A stretch of 11,362 nucleotides of DNA from Candidatus Iainarchaeum sp. (GTDB taxonomy: Archaea > Iainarchaeota > Iainarchaeia > Iainarchaeales > GCA-2688035). The position numbers were made by a program, and so were the translations under genes. Of the stretch, positions 1 through 5,973 are shown one piece after another. Numbering within the stretch: the first letter of the stretch is position 1; each line of letters starts with the position of its first letter. The notes below the pieces were generated by a model. It was given only the letters and a program-made list of their open reading frames with translations. It had not been told where the DNA came from and ran no database searches. The DNA lies in NCBI GenBank assembly GCA_017608725.1, contig JAFCFG010000014.1, forward strand, positions 1 to 11,362, given 5' to 3'.

Positions 1-1108
1 TGTCCGGCAGCTGCATTTCCTTGAGGCACTGCAGGGCATTGCCTGAATCTTCTTCATAGCTTGTTAGGGCAATTGCAGCCAAAGCAGTTGTGTAAGAGTT
101 TGAGAGGCAGCCGTCATTTTGTTGTTGTTCTTCAAGCCATTTCAGCGCCTTTTCTACCCTGCTGTCTTTCTCTTGCCCTGACAGTGCAAGGGCAATCAGT
201 ACTTCTGCGCTGTACTGCTCTGCGCTTTCTTCCCCTTCCCTGTATCCAAAGCCACCGTCAGCATTTTGTGCTGAGAAAAGGTAATCCAAAGGAGTCTTAT
301 CGCCTCTTGTTGGCAGGGCTTGGCCTGCTGCTGCAAAAGCCATTGTTGCCCAGGATGTCGTGTCTACATCGCTTTCCCCCCATCCGCTGAAACCAGCATC
401 ATTTTCCTGCTTTGACAGGAGGAAATCAATAGGGGTGGTTTCTCCTTTGCTGAATTCATCGGGGGCTAAACCATTTGATGTTAATGCCATTACTGAAACA
501 GCAGTGTGCAGTGCATCGCTTTCAAAGCCAGGATAGGCAAACCCTGCATTGTCTCCCTGGTTTTCAAGCAGGTATTCTGCTGCTTTCTCCTTAACTGTTG
601 TGTTCCCTGAAAAGAGATTCAGTGCAATTAGGGCAAAGGCATTTCCCCATACCGCATGTTCCCCGATTTGGCCACTGCTATCCTGGTTGCTTGTAAGCCA
701 TTCAACTGCATCTTGTACTGCCATCTGCCTTGTTTTGCTTGGTGTATCAGCAAAGCCCAGTTCGATTATGTCGCCTTCACTTGGAATGTGGCTGCTTATT
801 CCAACTGGTGCCAATTCCATATTTGTAAAAAAGTGCCAATATTGCCCAGGTGTGTTGCCTATGCCGTTTATTCCGTTTACAAACCAGCCTCCAAACGAGT
901 CATAGTATGTTAGGTCCATTTCAAGGCCGTGTAATTCTGCAACCTGCATGAATGCATTAAAGGCGTTTGTGTCGTTTGGAACACTAATTGATTCTTCGAT
1001 GTCAGCAAGTGTTTCTGCCGGGAAATTGTAGATTACCGTGACATTTTTTGCCAAAACTGTTTGTGATAGCAGCAGGAGAACGGCAAATAAGAAAACCCAT
1101 TTTTTCAA
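1..1108 (-). CDS. Exported DUF4430 plus alpha/alpha-toroid protein, transcobalamin-like (3' end outside window)
   Basis: About 369 codons are present and the C-terminus lies beyond the left edge. The start is TTG at 1106-1108: a TGA stop lies directly upstream in frame, and GAGGCGGT just before it can serve as ribosome binding site. Residues 1-20 are a signal peptide (KK, a leucine-rich core, then VLA). Residues 22-120 resemble DUF4430, with the pattern of a variable strand followed by W-x-F-F-T-N and a G-D-I-I-E-L end. From about 130 onward there are at least five helical repeats, each with a Q-x-x-D-x-G-F-like turn (for example QNADGGFGY near 281), as in prenyltransferase/terpene-cyclase and transcobalamin toroids. 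Family knowledge: intrinsic factor and transcobalamin combine these two modules around cobalamin, with the toroid first; here the order is reversed. I infer a secreted ligand-binding protein. The ligand is not shown by sequence. Its gene is divergent from a DUF4430-containing regulator. Confidence 0.8.
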   Translation of the reverse strand, partial: MKKWVFLFAVLLLLSQTVLAKNVTVIYNFPAETLADIEESISVPNDTNAFNAFMQVAELHGLEMDLTYYDSFGGWFVNGINGIGNTPGQYWHFFTNMELAPVGISSHIPSEGDIIELGFADTPSKTRQMAVQDAVEWLTSNQDSSGQIGEHAVWGNAFALIALNLFSGNTTVKEKAAEYLLENQGDNAGFAYPGFESDALHTAVSVMALTSNGLAPDEFSKGETTPIDFLLSKQENDAGFSGWGESDVDTTSWATMAFAAAGQALPTRGDKTPLDYLFSAQNADGGFGYREGEESAEQYSAEVLIALALSGQEKDSRVEKALKWLEEQQQNDGCLSNSYTTALAAIALTSYEEDSGNALQCLKEMQLPD

Positions 1109-1212
1109 TCAGACCGCCTCTTTCAAGGACAAGGGCAAACGTTCTTAAATTGTTTCTTAAAATAATAATGTTCATTACCCAAATTGATAATACTTTTTTT
1201 GGTGTTCTTTTC
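1109..1212. promoter_or_regulatory. Divergent promoter region with candidate operator
   Basis: This AT-rich gap serves both the leftward toroid gene and the rightward regulator. TTCTTAAA occurs twice (about 1142-1149 and 1154-1161), giving TATA-like sites on either strand. A perfect 12-bp palindrome, TAATGTTCATTA, lies at 1166-1177 between the TATA-like tract and the regulator start. ArsR-type regulators usually bind such short inverted repeats near their own promoters, so this is a candidate operator by inference. For the regulator, GGTG at 1201-1204 is a plausible ribosome binding site for ATG 1213. Confidence 0.45.
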
Positions 1213-1728
1213 ATGGATGTTTTTAGGGCTCTGGGAAACAACAACAGGAGGAGCATGCTTAAGATATTGATAAAAAGAAGAACACATATCTCTGCCTTGG
1301 CAAAGGAATTGAATATAGCAGTGCCCGTTGCATTAAAGCACGCAAAAATTTTGGAGGAAATAGGCTTTGTTGAGAGAACAAAGTTTGGGAACACACATGT
1401 TCTGCAGGTGAGAAAAGCTGCCTTGCAGAAAATAAAGCATTTGTGGGATTTGTTTGAGAAGCCGCTTACTGTTGAAGTTTCCAGGGGGACAACAATGCTT
1501 GATGCATTGCAAAAGGTCAGCGGCCTGAAATTTGAGAAACGGAAAGACGGTGCTTACATCACAAGTGTGGATGGAAAGGATGGCTTTTACATTTATGAGG
1601 TTGAAGGCAAGCTTGTTGAAAAGCCAGCAAACGAATTCAAAATAGAGAAAAGTGCAGAAGTTGAATTAAAGAGGCTGATGCCTGTTATTGGAAAAAAGAT
1701 TCTCATTCATGTGAAGGAGGAAGGATAG
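1213..1728 (+). CDS. ArsR-like winged-helix regulator fused to a DUF4430-like domain
   Basis: A 171-residue protein starting at ATG 1213. In-frame ATGs further upstream (1048, 1168) would overlap the divergent gene or its promoter, and a GGTG motif precedes 1213. Residues 1-75 form a winged helix of the ArsR type: MDVFRALGNNNRR at the N-terminus, a helix-turn-helix around 26-48 (ISALAKELN, then VALKHAKILEE), and a wing around 51-66. Residues 85-165 match the DUF4430 plan: a strand, GTTMLDAL, a glycine-rich turn with ITSVDGKDG, an aromatic strand FYIYEVEG, then an acidic/hydrophobic closing strand. No signal peptide or membrane helix is present, so this domain is cytoplasmic. The neighbours on both sides carry the same domain outside the cytoplasm. 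I infer a ligand-sensing repressor of this locus. The HTH call is firm; the second domain is recognised by eye. Confidence 0.72.
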   Translation: MDVFRALGNNNRRSMLKILIKRRTHISALAKELNIAVPVALKHAKILEEIGFVERTKFGNTHVLQVRKAALQKIKHLWDLFEKPLTVEVSRGTTMLDALQKVSGLKFEKRKDGAYITSVDGKDGFYIYEVEGKLVEKPANEFKIEKSAEVELKRLMPVIGKKILIHVKEEG

Positions 1729-1734
1729 GGGCAA

Positions 1735-2169
1735 TTACTCAAAGCTTTCGAGCTTGAATTCTATGGTCATATCCTTGTCCAAGACAATGCTGTCTATGCC
1801 CACCGGGCTCATCTCCCTGTCAACGTAAATTGCCCAGAACTGCTTCTCTCCTGGCACAACCTGGTTTATGCTTTCCACAAACATTCCATACATTGACATT
1901 GAAGTTTCCACATCTGCAACCTTGTTCAATTCCTCCAAGGCATTCGCTCCCCTTTGAACCGCAGCAGTTTGCTCCAAAATGACCTTTTCATCTGCTACAG
2001 CCTTAAATGTCACGTTAACTGTCCCACTGCCTCCGTCATCTGGCAGAACCTGTTGGGCAAGGGAAGCATACATCAGCCACAGGGCAACAAGTATGGCAAG
2101 CCAGAGAAACCAGCGCTTTTCAATCCTCGCTTCTTTCCTTTCCCTTGGCTTTCCTTCTTCTGGATACAT
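1735..2169 (-). CDS. Membrane-anchored DUF4430-like protein
   Basis: A 144-residue protein: a charged N-terminal tail (1-18), one hydrophobic helix at 19-38, then a region outside the membrane. Residues 50-142 follow the DUF4430 pattern: VNVTFKAVADEKV as first strand, GANALEELNKV (the equivalent of the tvldaL motif), MFVESINQV, an aromatic strand FWAIYVDRE, and DKDMTIEFKL at the end. The start ATG overlaps the TAA stop of the upstream membrane protein (TAATG), so the two are almost certainly translationally coupled and work together. It converges with the regulator gene, leaving six bases between the two stops. By analogy with ECF systems in Firmicutes, where DUF4430 proteins sit beside S components, I infer that it hands ligand to the adjacent transporter. 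Confidence 0.72.
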   Translation of the reverse strand: MYPEEGKPRERKEARIEKRWFLWLAILVALWLMYASLAQQVLPDDGGSGTVNVTFKAVADEKVILEQTAAVQRGANALEELNKVADVETSMSMYGMFVESINQVVPGEKQFWAIYVDREMSPVGIDSIVLDKDMTIEFKLESFE

Positions 2170-2702
2170 TACGCTCTCACCGCCAGTTTTAACTTATTTA
2201 ATACAACGCTGTCTTCAAGCGCTGGATTGCCAATCACTGCTCTATCCAACAGCGGCGTTAAAATCATAATAAAGCCGCTTACAGTAACCAGGTGCATTAT
2301 GGTAAACGGAATCTGCCCAACCAGTGCCTGTGTAAAGCTCATTCCAAACATCATTGGTCCAAACAAAACGCCTGTTACAAAGTCAAAAATCAAAACACCT
2401 ATCGCCCCTGAACCAAGATAGTGCCTTAGCCTGACTTTTTTCATTCTTTTGTACACGAAATGGAACAGCAATCCAAGGGAAGCGTAGGTTAAGGCCGTTA
2501 CCCAAGTCCAAATTCCAACCCGCATTACAATGAAGTCAAACGAAGCCATTGTAAGAAAAGCAAACACCATTGCATGCCACCACTTGTCCTGCCTTGCATA
2601 TGGGAGCATTACCCCCATTATTGGGTCGTTGTTTGGAATAAAGCGCAATAGCCTGTATGCATTGCAGAACAGTATGCTCAGGGCGTATTTTATAATCTTC
2701 AT
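2169..2702 (-). CDS. Multi-pass membrane protein, probable ECF-transporter S component
   Basis: A 177-residue protein from ATG 2702, which has AGGGAG just upstream. An in-frame ATG at 2726 lacks a binding site and sits too close to the TATA-like TTTAAATA at 2733-2740. Five or six hydrophobic segments fill the chain (about 4-20, 45-61, 66-84, 98-120, 125-150). Features that look like S components (substrate-binding subunits of energy-coupling factor transporters, DUF6580/CbrT-like) are the N-terminal RLLRFIPNNDPIMG, the central W-T-W-V-T-A-L-T-Y-A-S-L-G-L-L-F helix, the FDFVTG motif and the GQIPFTIMHL motif near 129-138. The coupled DUF4430 gene downstream supports an uptake role. EcfA and EcfT subunits are not in the window, so a shared energising module would have to be elsewhere. 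Alternative: an unrelated DUF-type membrane protein. Confidence 0.6.
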   Translation of the reverse strand: MKIIKYALSILFCNAYRLLRFIPNNDPIMGVMLPYARQDKWWHAMVFAFLTMASFDFIVMRVGIWTWVTALTYASLGLLFHFVYKRMKKVRLRHYLGSGAIGVLIFDFVTGVLFGPMMFGMSFTQALVGQIPFTIMHLVTVSGFIMILTPLLDRAVIGNPALEDSVVLNKLKLAVRA

Positions 2703-2732
2703 TTTTCTCCCTATTTGATAAGGCATTTTCTT

Positions 2733-2740
2733 TATTTAAA
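2733..2740 (-). promoter_or_regulatory. TATA-like box upstream of the membrane-protein pair
   Basis: TTTAAATA (minus strand) lies about 30 bases upstream of the chosen ATG at 2702, a normal distance for an archaeal TATA box with a very short leader carrying the AGGGAG site. It overlaps the stop region of the 65-residue gene, so it would be an internal promoter. Confidence 0.4.
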
Positions 2741-2741
2741 T

Positions 2742-2939
2742 TTAATTGACCTTCTTGCCGAAAACATAAATTAATTCCAGAACGCCAAGCATTAGCAATA
2801 TCATGCCAGCCCCCACCGAGGCATTTGATATAAGAATGCTTTCAGCAGGGCAGCCGGAACACCGGGTGCTTGCCCCTGCAAAGAACAGCATCCCGCCTGC
2901 TAGGCTGGCAATAACTGCAATGATTTTCTTGAAATTCAT
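2742..2939 (-). CDS. Small two-helix membrane protein with a CxxC loop
   Basis: A 65-residue protein with hydrophobic helices at about 5-23 and 36-59. The loop between them, with RCSGCPAES, contains two cysteines spaced CxxC (C27 and C30), which would lie outside the cytoplasm if the N-terminus is inside. The gene has no ribosome binding site; a TATA-like TTTAAATA ends 22 bases before the ATG, which suggests a leaderless transcript. It is the first gene of a minus-strand run with the putative S component and the anchored DUF4430 protein, 39 bases ahead of the former. I do not recognise a family. The CxxC pair could bind metal or form a disulphide; this is inference. Confidence 0.6.
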   Translation of the reverse strand: MNFKKIIAVIASLAGGMLFFAGASTRCSGCPAESILISNASVGAGMILLMLGVLELIYVFGKKVN

Positions 2940-2961
2940 ATTACAAATAACGTTTTTCTTC

Positions 2962-2969
2962 TATTTAAA
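2962..2969 (-). promoter_or_regulatory. TATA-like box for the 65-residue gene
   Basis: TTTAAATA on the minus strand, 22 bases before ATG 2939, fits an archaeal promoter giving a leaderless mRNA. It lies just past the 3' end of the CAU tRNA gene. Confidence 0.5.
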
Positions 2970-2975
2970 TTGAAT

Positions 2976-3050
2976 TGCCACGGGAGGGATTTGGACCCTC
3001 GGCCTTTCGATTATGAGTCGAACGCTCTAACCAGGCTGAGCTACCGTGGC
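2976..3050 (-). tRNA. tRNA with CAU anticodon, probably elongator tRNA-Met
   Basis: A complete 75-base cloverleaf. The acceptor GCCACGG pairs with CCGTGGC, the D stem is GCTC/GAGC, the anticodon stem TTCGA/TCGAA carries loop CTCATAA (anticodon CAU), the T stem is GAGGG/CCCTC, and the discriminator is A. CCA is not encoded. The anticodon stem lacks the three G:C pairs of initiator tRNAs, so it is elongator Met or, less likely, the CAU-type tRNA-Ile2 (agmatidine-modified). The T loop reads TCCAAAT, so position 55, normally U (pseudouridine), is C. A TATA-like TATTTAAAG lies about 30 bases upstream (3078-3086). Confidence 0.9.
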
Positions 3051-3077
3051 ATTATAGAATTTTTTAATTCAATTAAT

Positions 3078-3086
3078 CTTTAAATA
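3078..3086 (-). promoter_or_regulatory. TATA-like box for the CAU tRNA
   Basis: TATTTAAAG on the minus strand, roughly 30 bases before the mature tRNA 5' end and just after the rpiA-like gene stop, at the spacing expected of an archaeal TATA element. Confidence 0.45.
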
Positions 3087-3095
3087 GTGAGTATT

Positions 3096-3812
3096 TTAAA
3101 GGCTGAGTATGCCCTTTGTTTCTGCCACTACTTTGTCCTGTTTGCTGTAATCCAGCCTGCTCTTCATAACAATCTTTCCATTGTGCAATAATATTCGGTC
3201 AGCATAGCCAATGAACAGCCCTGTTTCAAGAACACCCGGAACATCCTTTGCCTGAAACTCCAAGTCTTCCAAACTGTAGATTTCATCAACATTTACATCA
3301 ACCACATAGTGGTTTGTCTCCGTTTTGAAGGGCCTTCCTCCCCTTTCCCTCAACTTTGCTTCACCCAGTTTTTCCAATTGAAGCAGTGTTCTCTTCCATC
3401 CAAAAATGCAGACCTCAAAGGGAATCCGGCCACACAGCCTGCTTCCATAGTCTTTCTCCTCCGTTACAACAATCAGTTCAGCTGCGCTTTGGGCAATCAT
3501 CTTGTCCCTGACAAAGGAGCTGCTGTCCCTTTTAATGTAATTGAATGCAGTGTCAACTTTGTCAGCAAATTCTATTGCCAAATCAATTTCCCTTTCATTG
3601 AGTGATGTAACAGGTATTTCCATTGCTGCAAGGATTTCAGCACTGTCCCTGCTGGTTGGCACAACACTTACATTCAGGTTCTCTTCCTCAATTTTGAACG
3701 CAAGCTTTTTTATAAATCGCCCCGCTTCCCTGCTTGTTCCAAATGCAAGAACCATATTGTTGCTTATGTATTTGGCAATCAGGGCCTCAATTGTTTCATC
3801 TCCCAGGGGCAT
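3096..3812 (-). CDS. rpiA: Ribose-5-phosphate isomerase A homologue with altered active site
   Basis: A 238-residue protein of normal RpiA length. RpiA interconverts ribose-5-phosphate and ribulose-5-phosphate. Family landmarks in order: AFGTSREAG at 23-31 (phosphate loop, usually GTGST), VPTSRDSAEIL at 51-61, AIEFADKVD at 79-87, YIKRDSSSFVRDKMIAQSA at 92-110, then PGVLETGLFIGYAD at 192-205. Against E. coli RpiA, D81 is E81, D84 and K94 are kept, the glycine run after K94 is RDSSS, and the general base E103 is D103. The fold is therefore clear, but the active site is conservatively or strongly changed, so activity or substrate may differ. There is no ribosome binding site; TTAAATAA about 25 bases before ATG 3812 suggests a leaderless mRNA. 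Confidence 0.75.
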   Translation of the reverse strand: MPLGDETIEALIAKYISNNMVLAFGTSREAGRFIKKLAFKIEEENLNVSVVPTSRDSAEILAAMEIPVTSLNEREIDLAIEFADKVDTAFNYIKRDSSSFVRDKMIAQSAAELIVVTEEKDYGSRLCGRIPFEVCIFGWKRTLLQLEKLGEAKLRERGGRPFKTETNHYVVDVNVDEIYSLEDLEFQAKDVPGVLETGLFIGYADRILLHNGKIVMKSRLDYSKQDKVVAETKGILSL

Positions 3813-3837
3813 AGCAGCTAATAGTAACTGCTTTCCA

Positions 3838-3845
3838 TTATTTAA
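3838..3845 (-). promoter_or_regulatory. TATA-like box for the rpiA homologue
   Basis: TTAAATAA on the minus strand, 25 bases before ATG 3812. With no ribosome binding site present, this spacing indicates a leaderless transcript. Confidence 0.5.
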
Positions 3846-3879
3846 TTTTTTGCATATTCCGCAAAATAGCTTTTTTCCT

Positions 3880-4117
3880 TCAGCGTTCTATCCCATTGAA
3901 CGTCATGACGCAGAAGTCCTTTCCGCTAGTGCCTTCTGCGTCAACTATTCTGAAAACATCCCCGTCCATTAATGGCTCATCCAGCCATCTTCTGTCCCTG
4001 TTTTTTAGGATGATTTTTGTCAGCTTCTTGCCTTCAAACTGCAGTTCTGTTTCCCAGTTGCTCTCTGAGCCAAGTGGGAATACCTCACCATCGTAGAATT
4101 TCTCCAATTGGTCTCCA
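3880..4117 (-). pseudogene. Displaced C-terminal part of the cysteine-rich lipoprotein gene
   Basis: About 80 codons with protein-like content, beginning SIGDQLEKFYDGEVFP and ending with TSGKDFCVMTFNGIER. They lie directly downstream of, and in a different frame from, the 4020-5672 reading frame. Upstream of the 26-bp palindrome the large protein ends sensibly at DYLKKTFRL; after it, only this frame looks natural, and it can be extended into the palindrome arm as DYRYSIGDQ. No promoter or start signal explains an independent gene, although an internal start (MEKFYDG, 4107) exists. I infer that this is the true end of the large lipoprotein, cut off either by a real mutation or by an assembly fold-back error. 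Confidence 0.6.
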
Positions 4118-5672
4118 ATTGAATACCTGTAATCACACAGCTCTGTTGAGCTGTGTGATTACAGGTATTCAATCTAAATGTTTTTTTCAAATAATCTGGG
4201 AACAGGATATCGCCTGCACCAGCCGTCTGTCTTGCAATGATCTTATCGCCCTTCTTTAGGCTGAAAACCGCTTCCCCCAGATCACATCTTGCAACCCTTA
4301 AAGTAAAGTCTTCGCCCTTCTTTCCATCAATATTCCTAAGGATGCTGCTGCCCCTTGCTGTCAGCCAGGTTTGATTTGAGAGTATCTCAACTTCGCCGTT
4401 GGCCTGATCAATCCTGGAAACAAGGCCCTCCATGGTAAACAGGGGGATTATTATTTTGTCATCGCTGCCTGCAACAAATTCCTTATCGTTGCCGGCAAGC
4501 TCTGTTGCCGGGATTCCCTCACCCAAATCAAGTATGTAGGATAAGCCTCCCGGGCCTATGTACAATTTGCTTTTGTTAATTGACTTGTCATACCTGGCAG
4601 TTCCAACAATTGACAACCTTTCACTTATATTGATGTTGGATGAATCATCATCGTTGTATGTGTAGGCCTTATTGGCATAGGATAAGAGGCTTTTATTGCT
4701 TTTGCTGGTTACAAAGTTATCAAACTTTGCCTTTAAGTTGCCATCGCTTGTTTCATATATAATTGCATCAACCTTTGTTTCATTATCGCCGCATTTAACC
4801 GTTATCCTCTCAATGCTGCCTGGCTTAGCAAAGCAGTCCGTATCTGTTGCATAATCGCAATTTGCTGGGCAGATGCCGTCACCTGCAATACACTTTGTTA
4901 TTTTGCTATATGTGCATTTTTTTGGAACCCCTGTGCAGGTGTCGATTGTTGAAGGGTCATCATCATCACAATCTGCATCTACTTCGCACTCAACAGGCTG
5001 TTCACAGTCATTGTCTTCAGCATAAGTGCACTCTGGCGGACAGTAGTTGTCATCAGGAATGCACGCAATAGCCTGTTTAACATTCTCGCACCTATTGGTC
5101 CATCCAGTAATGCAGGTGTCAAGTGTTGTTGGGTCGTTGTCATCGCAGTCTGCATCTACCAAGCAGGCTGGCATTGGGCAGTCTCCATCAGTTGTATAGT
5201 TGCATTGGTTTGGGCAGCAATCATCGCCTGTAACGCATTGTTCTATTGCCTCGTACTTGCACTCCTTGGGCGCCCCCATGCAGATGTCTACTGTGCATGA
5301 ATCCAGGTCATCGCATGACCCCTCATAAACACATTGGTCATCTGTTCTGTGAATGCAAACAATTGCCTCTGTTTGCTGCTGCACAAGCACTTCAACAGAA
5401 TCAGTTCCTTCACTAAACATCACATAGTAATAGTCCCTTGCACTAAAGTTTGGACCGCACTTGCCAACAAATTCCTGCATCCTTTCCCTGCTTTGCCCCT
5501 CGGTTATGCGCTGAAAGGTGAGCACTGCATCCGGGTGCTGTGCCAAAAAAGAGGAAACGCTGGGATACTGCTTTACCTTGTTAACCACTTTAACCTCTGG
5601 CATAACGCAGCCGCTGGCAATAACTAACGCAAACAGGCCAATAGCCAAAACAAGCAAGGAAATCCTACTCAT
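4020..5672 (-). CDS. Cysteine-rich surface lipoprotein, C-terminus disrupted
   Basis: The open frame gives 550 residues; about 501 look authentic. Residues 1-21 are a lipoprotein signal peptide with lipobox IASGC (Cys22 as lipid-attachment residue). Residues 35-110 form an N-terminal domain beginning YPSVSSFLAQHPDA. Residues 114-284 contain three tandem cysteine-rich repeats of about 55 residues; the second and third have the acidic signature VDADCDDxDPxTxDTC, followed by a CPxxCxYAxDxDC half, suggesting calcium-binding, disulphide-linked modules. Residues 285-501 are beta-rich (LDLGEGIPATEL, IIIPLFTMEGLVSRID, GDILFPDYLKKTFRL) and remind me of archaeal S-layer-type domains. The frame then runs through the inverted repeat into an unnatural tail rich in S, N and R, while the real continuation appears in another frame. 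Function unknown; probably attached to the outer cell surface. Confidence 0.7.
   Translation of the reverse strand: MSRISLLVLAIGLFALVIASGCVMPEVKVVNKVKQYPSVSSFLAQHPDAVLTFQRITEGQSRERMQEFVGKCGPNFSARDYYYVMFSEGTDSVEVLVQQQTEAIVCIHRTDDQCVYEGSCDDLDSCTVDICMGAPKECKYEAIEQCVTGDDCCPNQCNYTTDGDCPMPACLVDADCDDNDPTTLDTCITGWTNRCENVKQAIACIPDDNYCPPECTYAEDNDCEQPVECEVDADCDDDDPSTIDTCTGVPKKCTYSKITKCIAGDGICPANCDYATDTDCFAKPGSIERITVKCGDNETKVDAIIYETSDGNLKAKFDNFVTSKSNKSLLSYANKAYTYNDDDSSNINISERLSIVGTARYDKSINKSKLYIGPGGLSYILDLGEGIPATELAGNDKEFVAGSDDKIIIPLFTMEGLVSRIDQANGEVEILSNQTWLTARGSSILRNIDGKKGEDFTLRVARCDLGEAVFSLKKGDKIIARQTAGAGDILFPDYLKKTFRLNTCNHTAQQSCVITGIQLETNWRNSTMVRYSHLAQRATGKQNCSLKARS
4118..4173. repeat. Perfect 26-bp inverted repeat with 4-base loop
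   Basis: The arm at 4118-4143 is exactly complementary to the arm at 4148-4173, separated by TGTT. The frame of the lipoprotein gene breaks here. The lower-coordinate arm also encodes a plausible stretch of the protein (DYRYSIG) on the minus strand, so the other arm looks like an inverted copy. A natural hairpin or terminator would not be expected inside a coding domain. Confidence 0.9.
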
Positions 5673-5705
5673 TATTCATTCAATAAGACAATTCTGGAAT
5701 AAAAA

Positions 5706-5807
5706 CCTTTTGGTTAAGCCTTTTTTCCTTCGGAACAAAACCCTTAGGAAAACAGCCTTTGGTTAAGCCTTTTTGCGCTCCCCCTAAAAAAACCTTTTGG
5801 AAAACGC
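5706..5807. repeat. Degenerate ~51-bp tandem duplication upstream of the lipoprotein gene
   Basis: Unit 1 (5706-5755) and unit 2 (5756-5807) both begin CCTTT(T)GGTTAAGCCTTTTT and both end with a CC-TT-GG core followed by AAAAC. The middle parts differ. The stretch contains no reading frame of interest and lies between the lipoprotein start and the tRNA-Thr gene. Confidence 0.6.
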
Positions 5808-5849
5808 TTCATGTTTGAGGAAACAAACCCCCCTGAAAGCTGCTAAAAA

Positions 5850-5861
5850 TCAGCTAAAAAA

Positions 5862-5862
<1 letters not shown>
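5850..5862 (-). terminator. Oligo-T terminator after tRNA-Thr
   Basis: On the minus strand the tRNA is followed by a run of seven T residues, including the discriminator, then AGCTG. Archaeal RNA polymerase terminates readily at such oligo-T tracts. Confidence 0.5.
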
Positions 5863-5933
<71 letters not shown>

Positions 5934-5960
5934 AATAAAACAATTAGAATTGGAAAACTA

Positions 5961-5968
5961 TTTTAATT
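5961..5968 (-). promoter_or_regulatory. TATA-like box for tRNA-Thr
   Basis: AATTAAAA on the minus strand about 30 bases before the tRNA 5' end, directly after the hisS stop. The spacing fits an independent tRNA promoter. Confidence 0.4.
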
Positions 5969-5973
5969 TGACC

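Noticed and set aside
1048..1212. Longer N-terminus for the HTH regulator from ATG 1048 or 1168
   Set aside because: It would overlap the divergent signal-peptide gene and its promoter; the winged-helix fold begins at ATG 1213, which has GGTG upstream.
1002..1394. Minus-strand 130-residue reading frame across the divergent promoter
   Set aside because: It overlaps two well-supported genes in other frames and has no family features.
2976..3050. Initiator tRNA-Met
   Set aside because: The anticodon stem is TTCGA/TCGAA and lacks the three consecutive G:C pairs next to the loop that mark initiators.
3880..4107. A separate 75-residue gene
   Set aside because: It has no start signals and reads as the continuation of the lipoprotein after the frame break at the palindrome.
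4118..4173. The inverted repeat as a transcription terminator or as an insertion-sequence end
   Set aside because: It lies within a coding domain, has no T tract on the relevant strand, no transposase and no visible target duplication.
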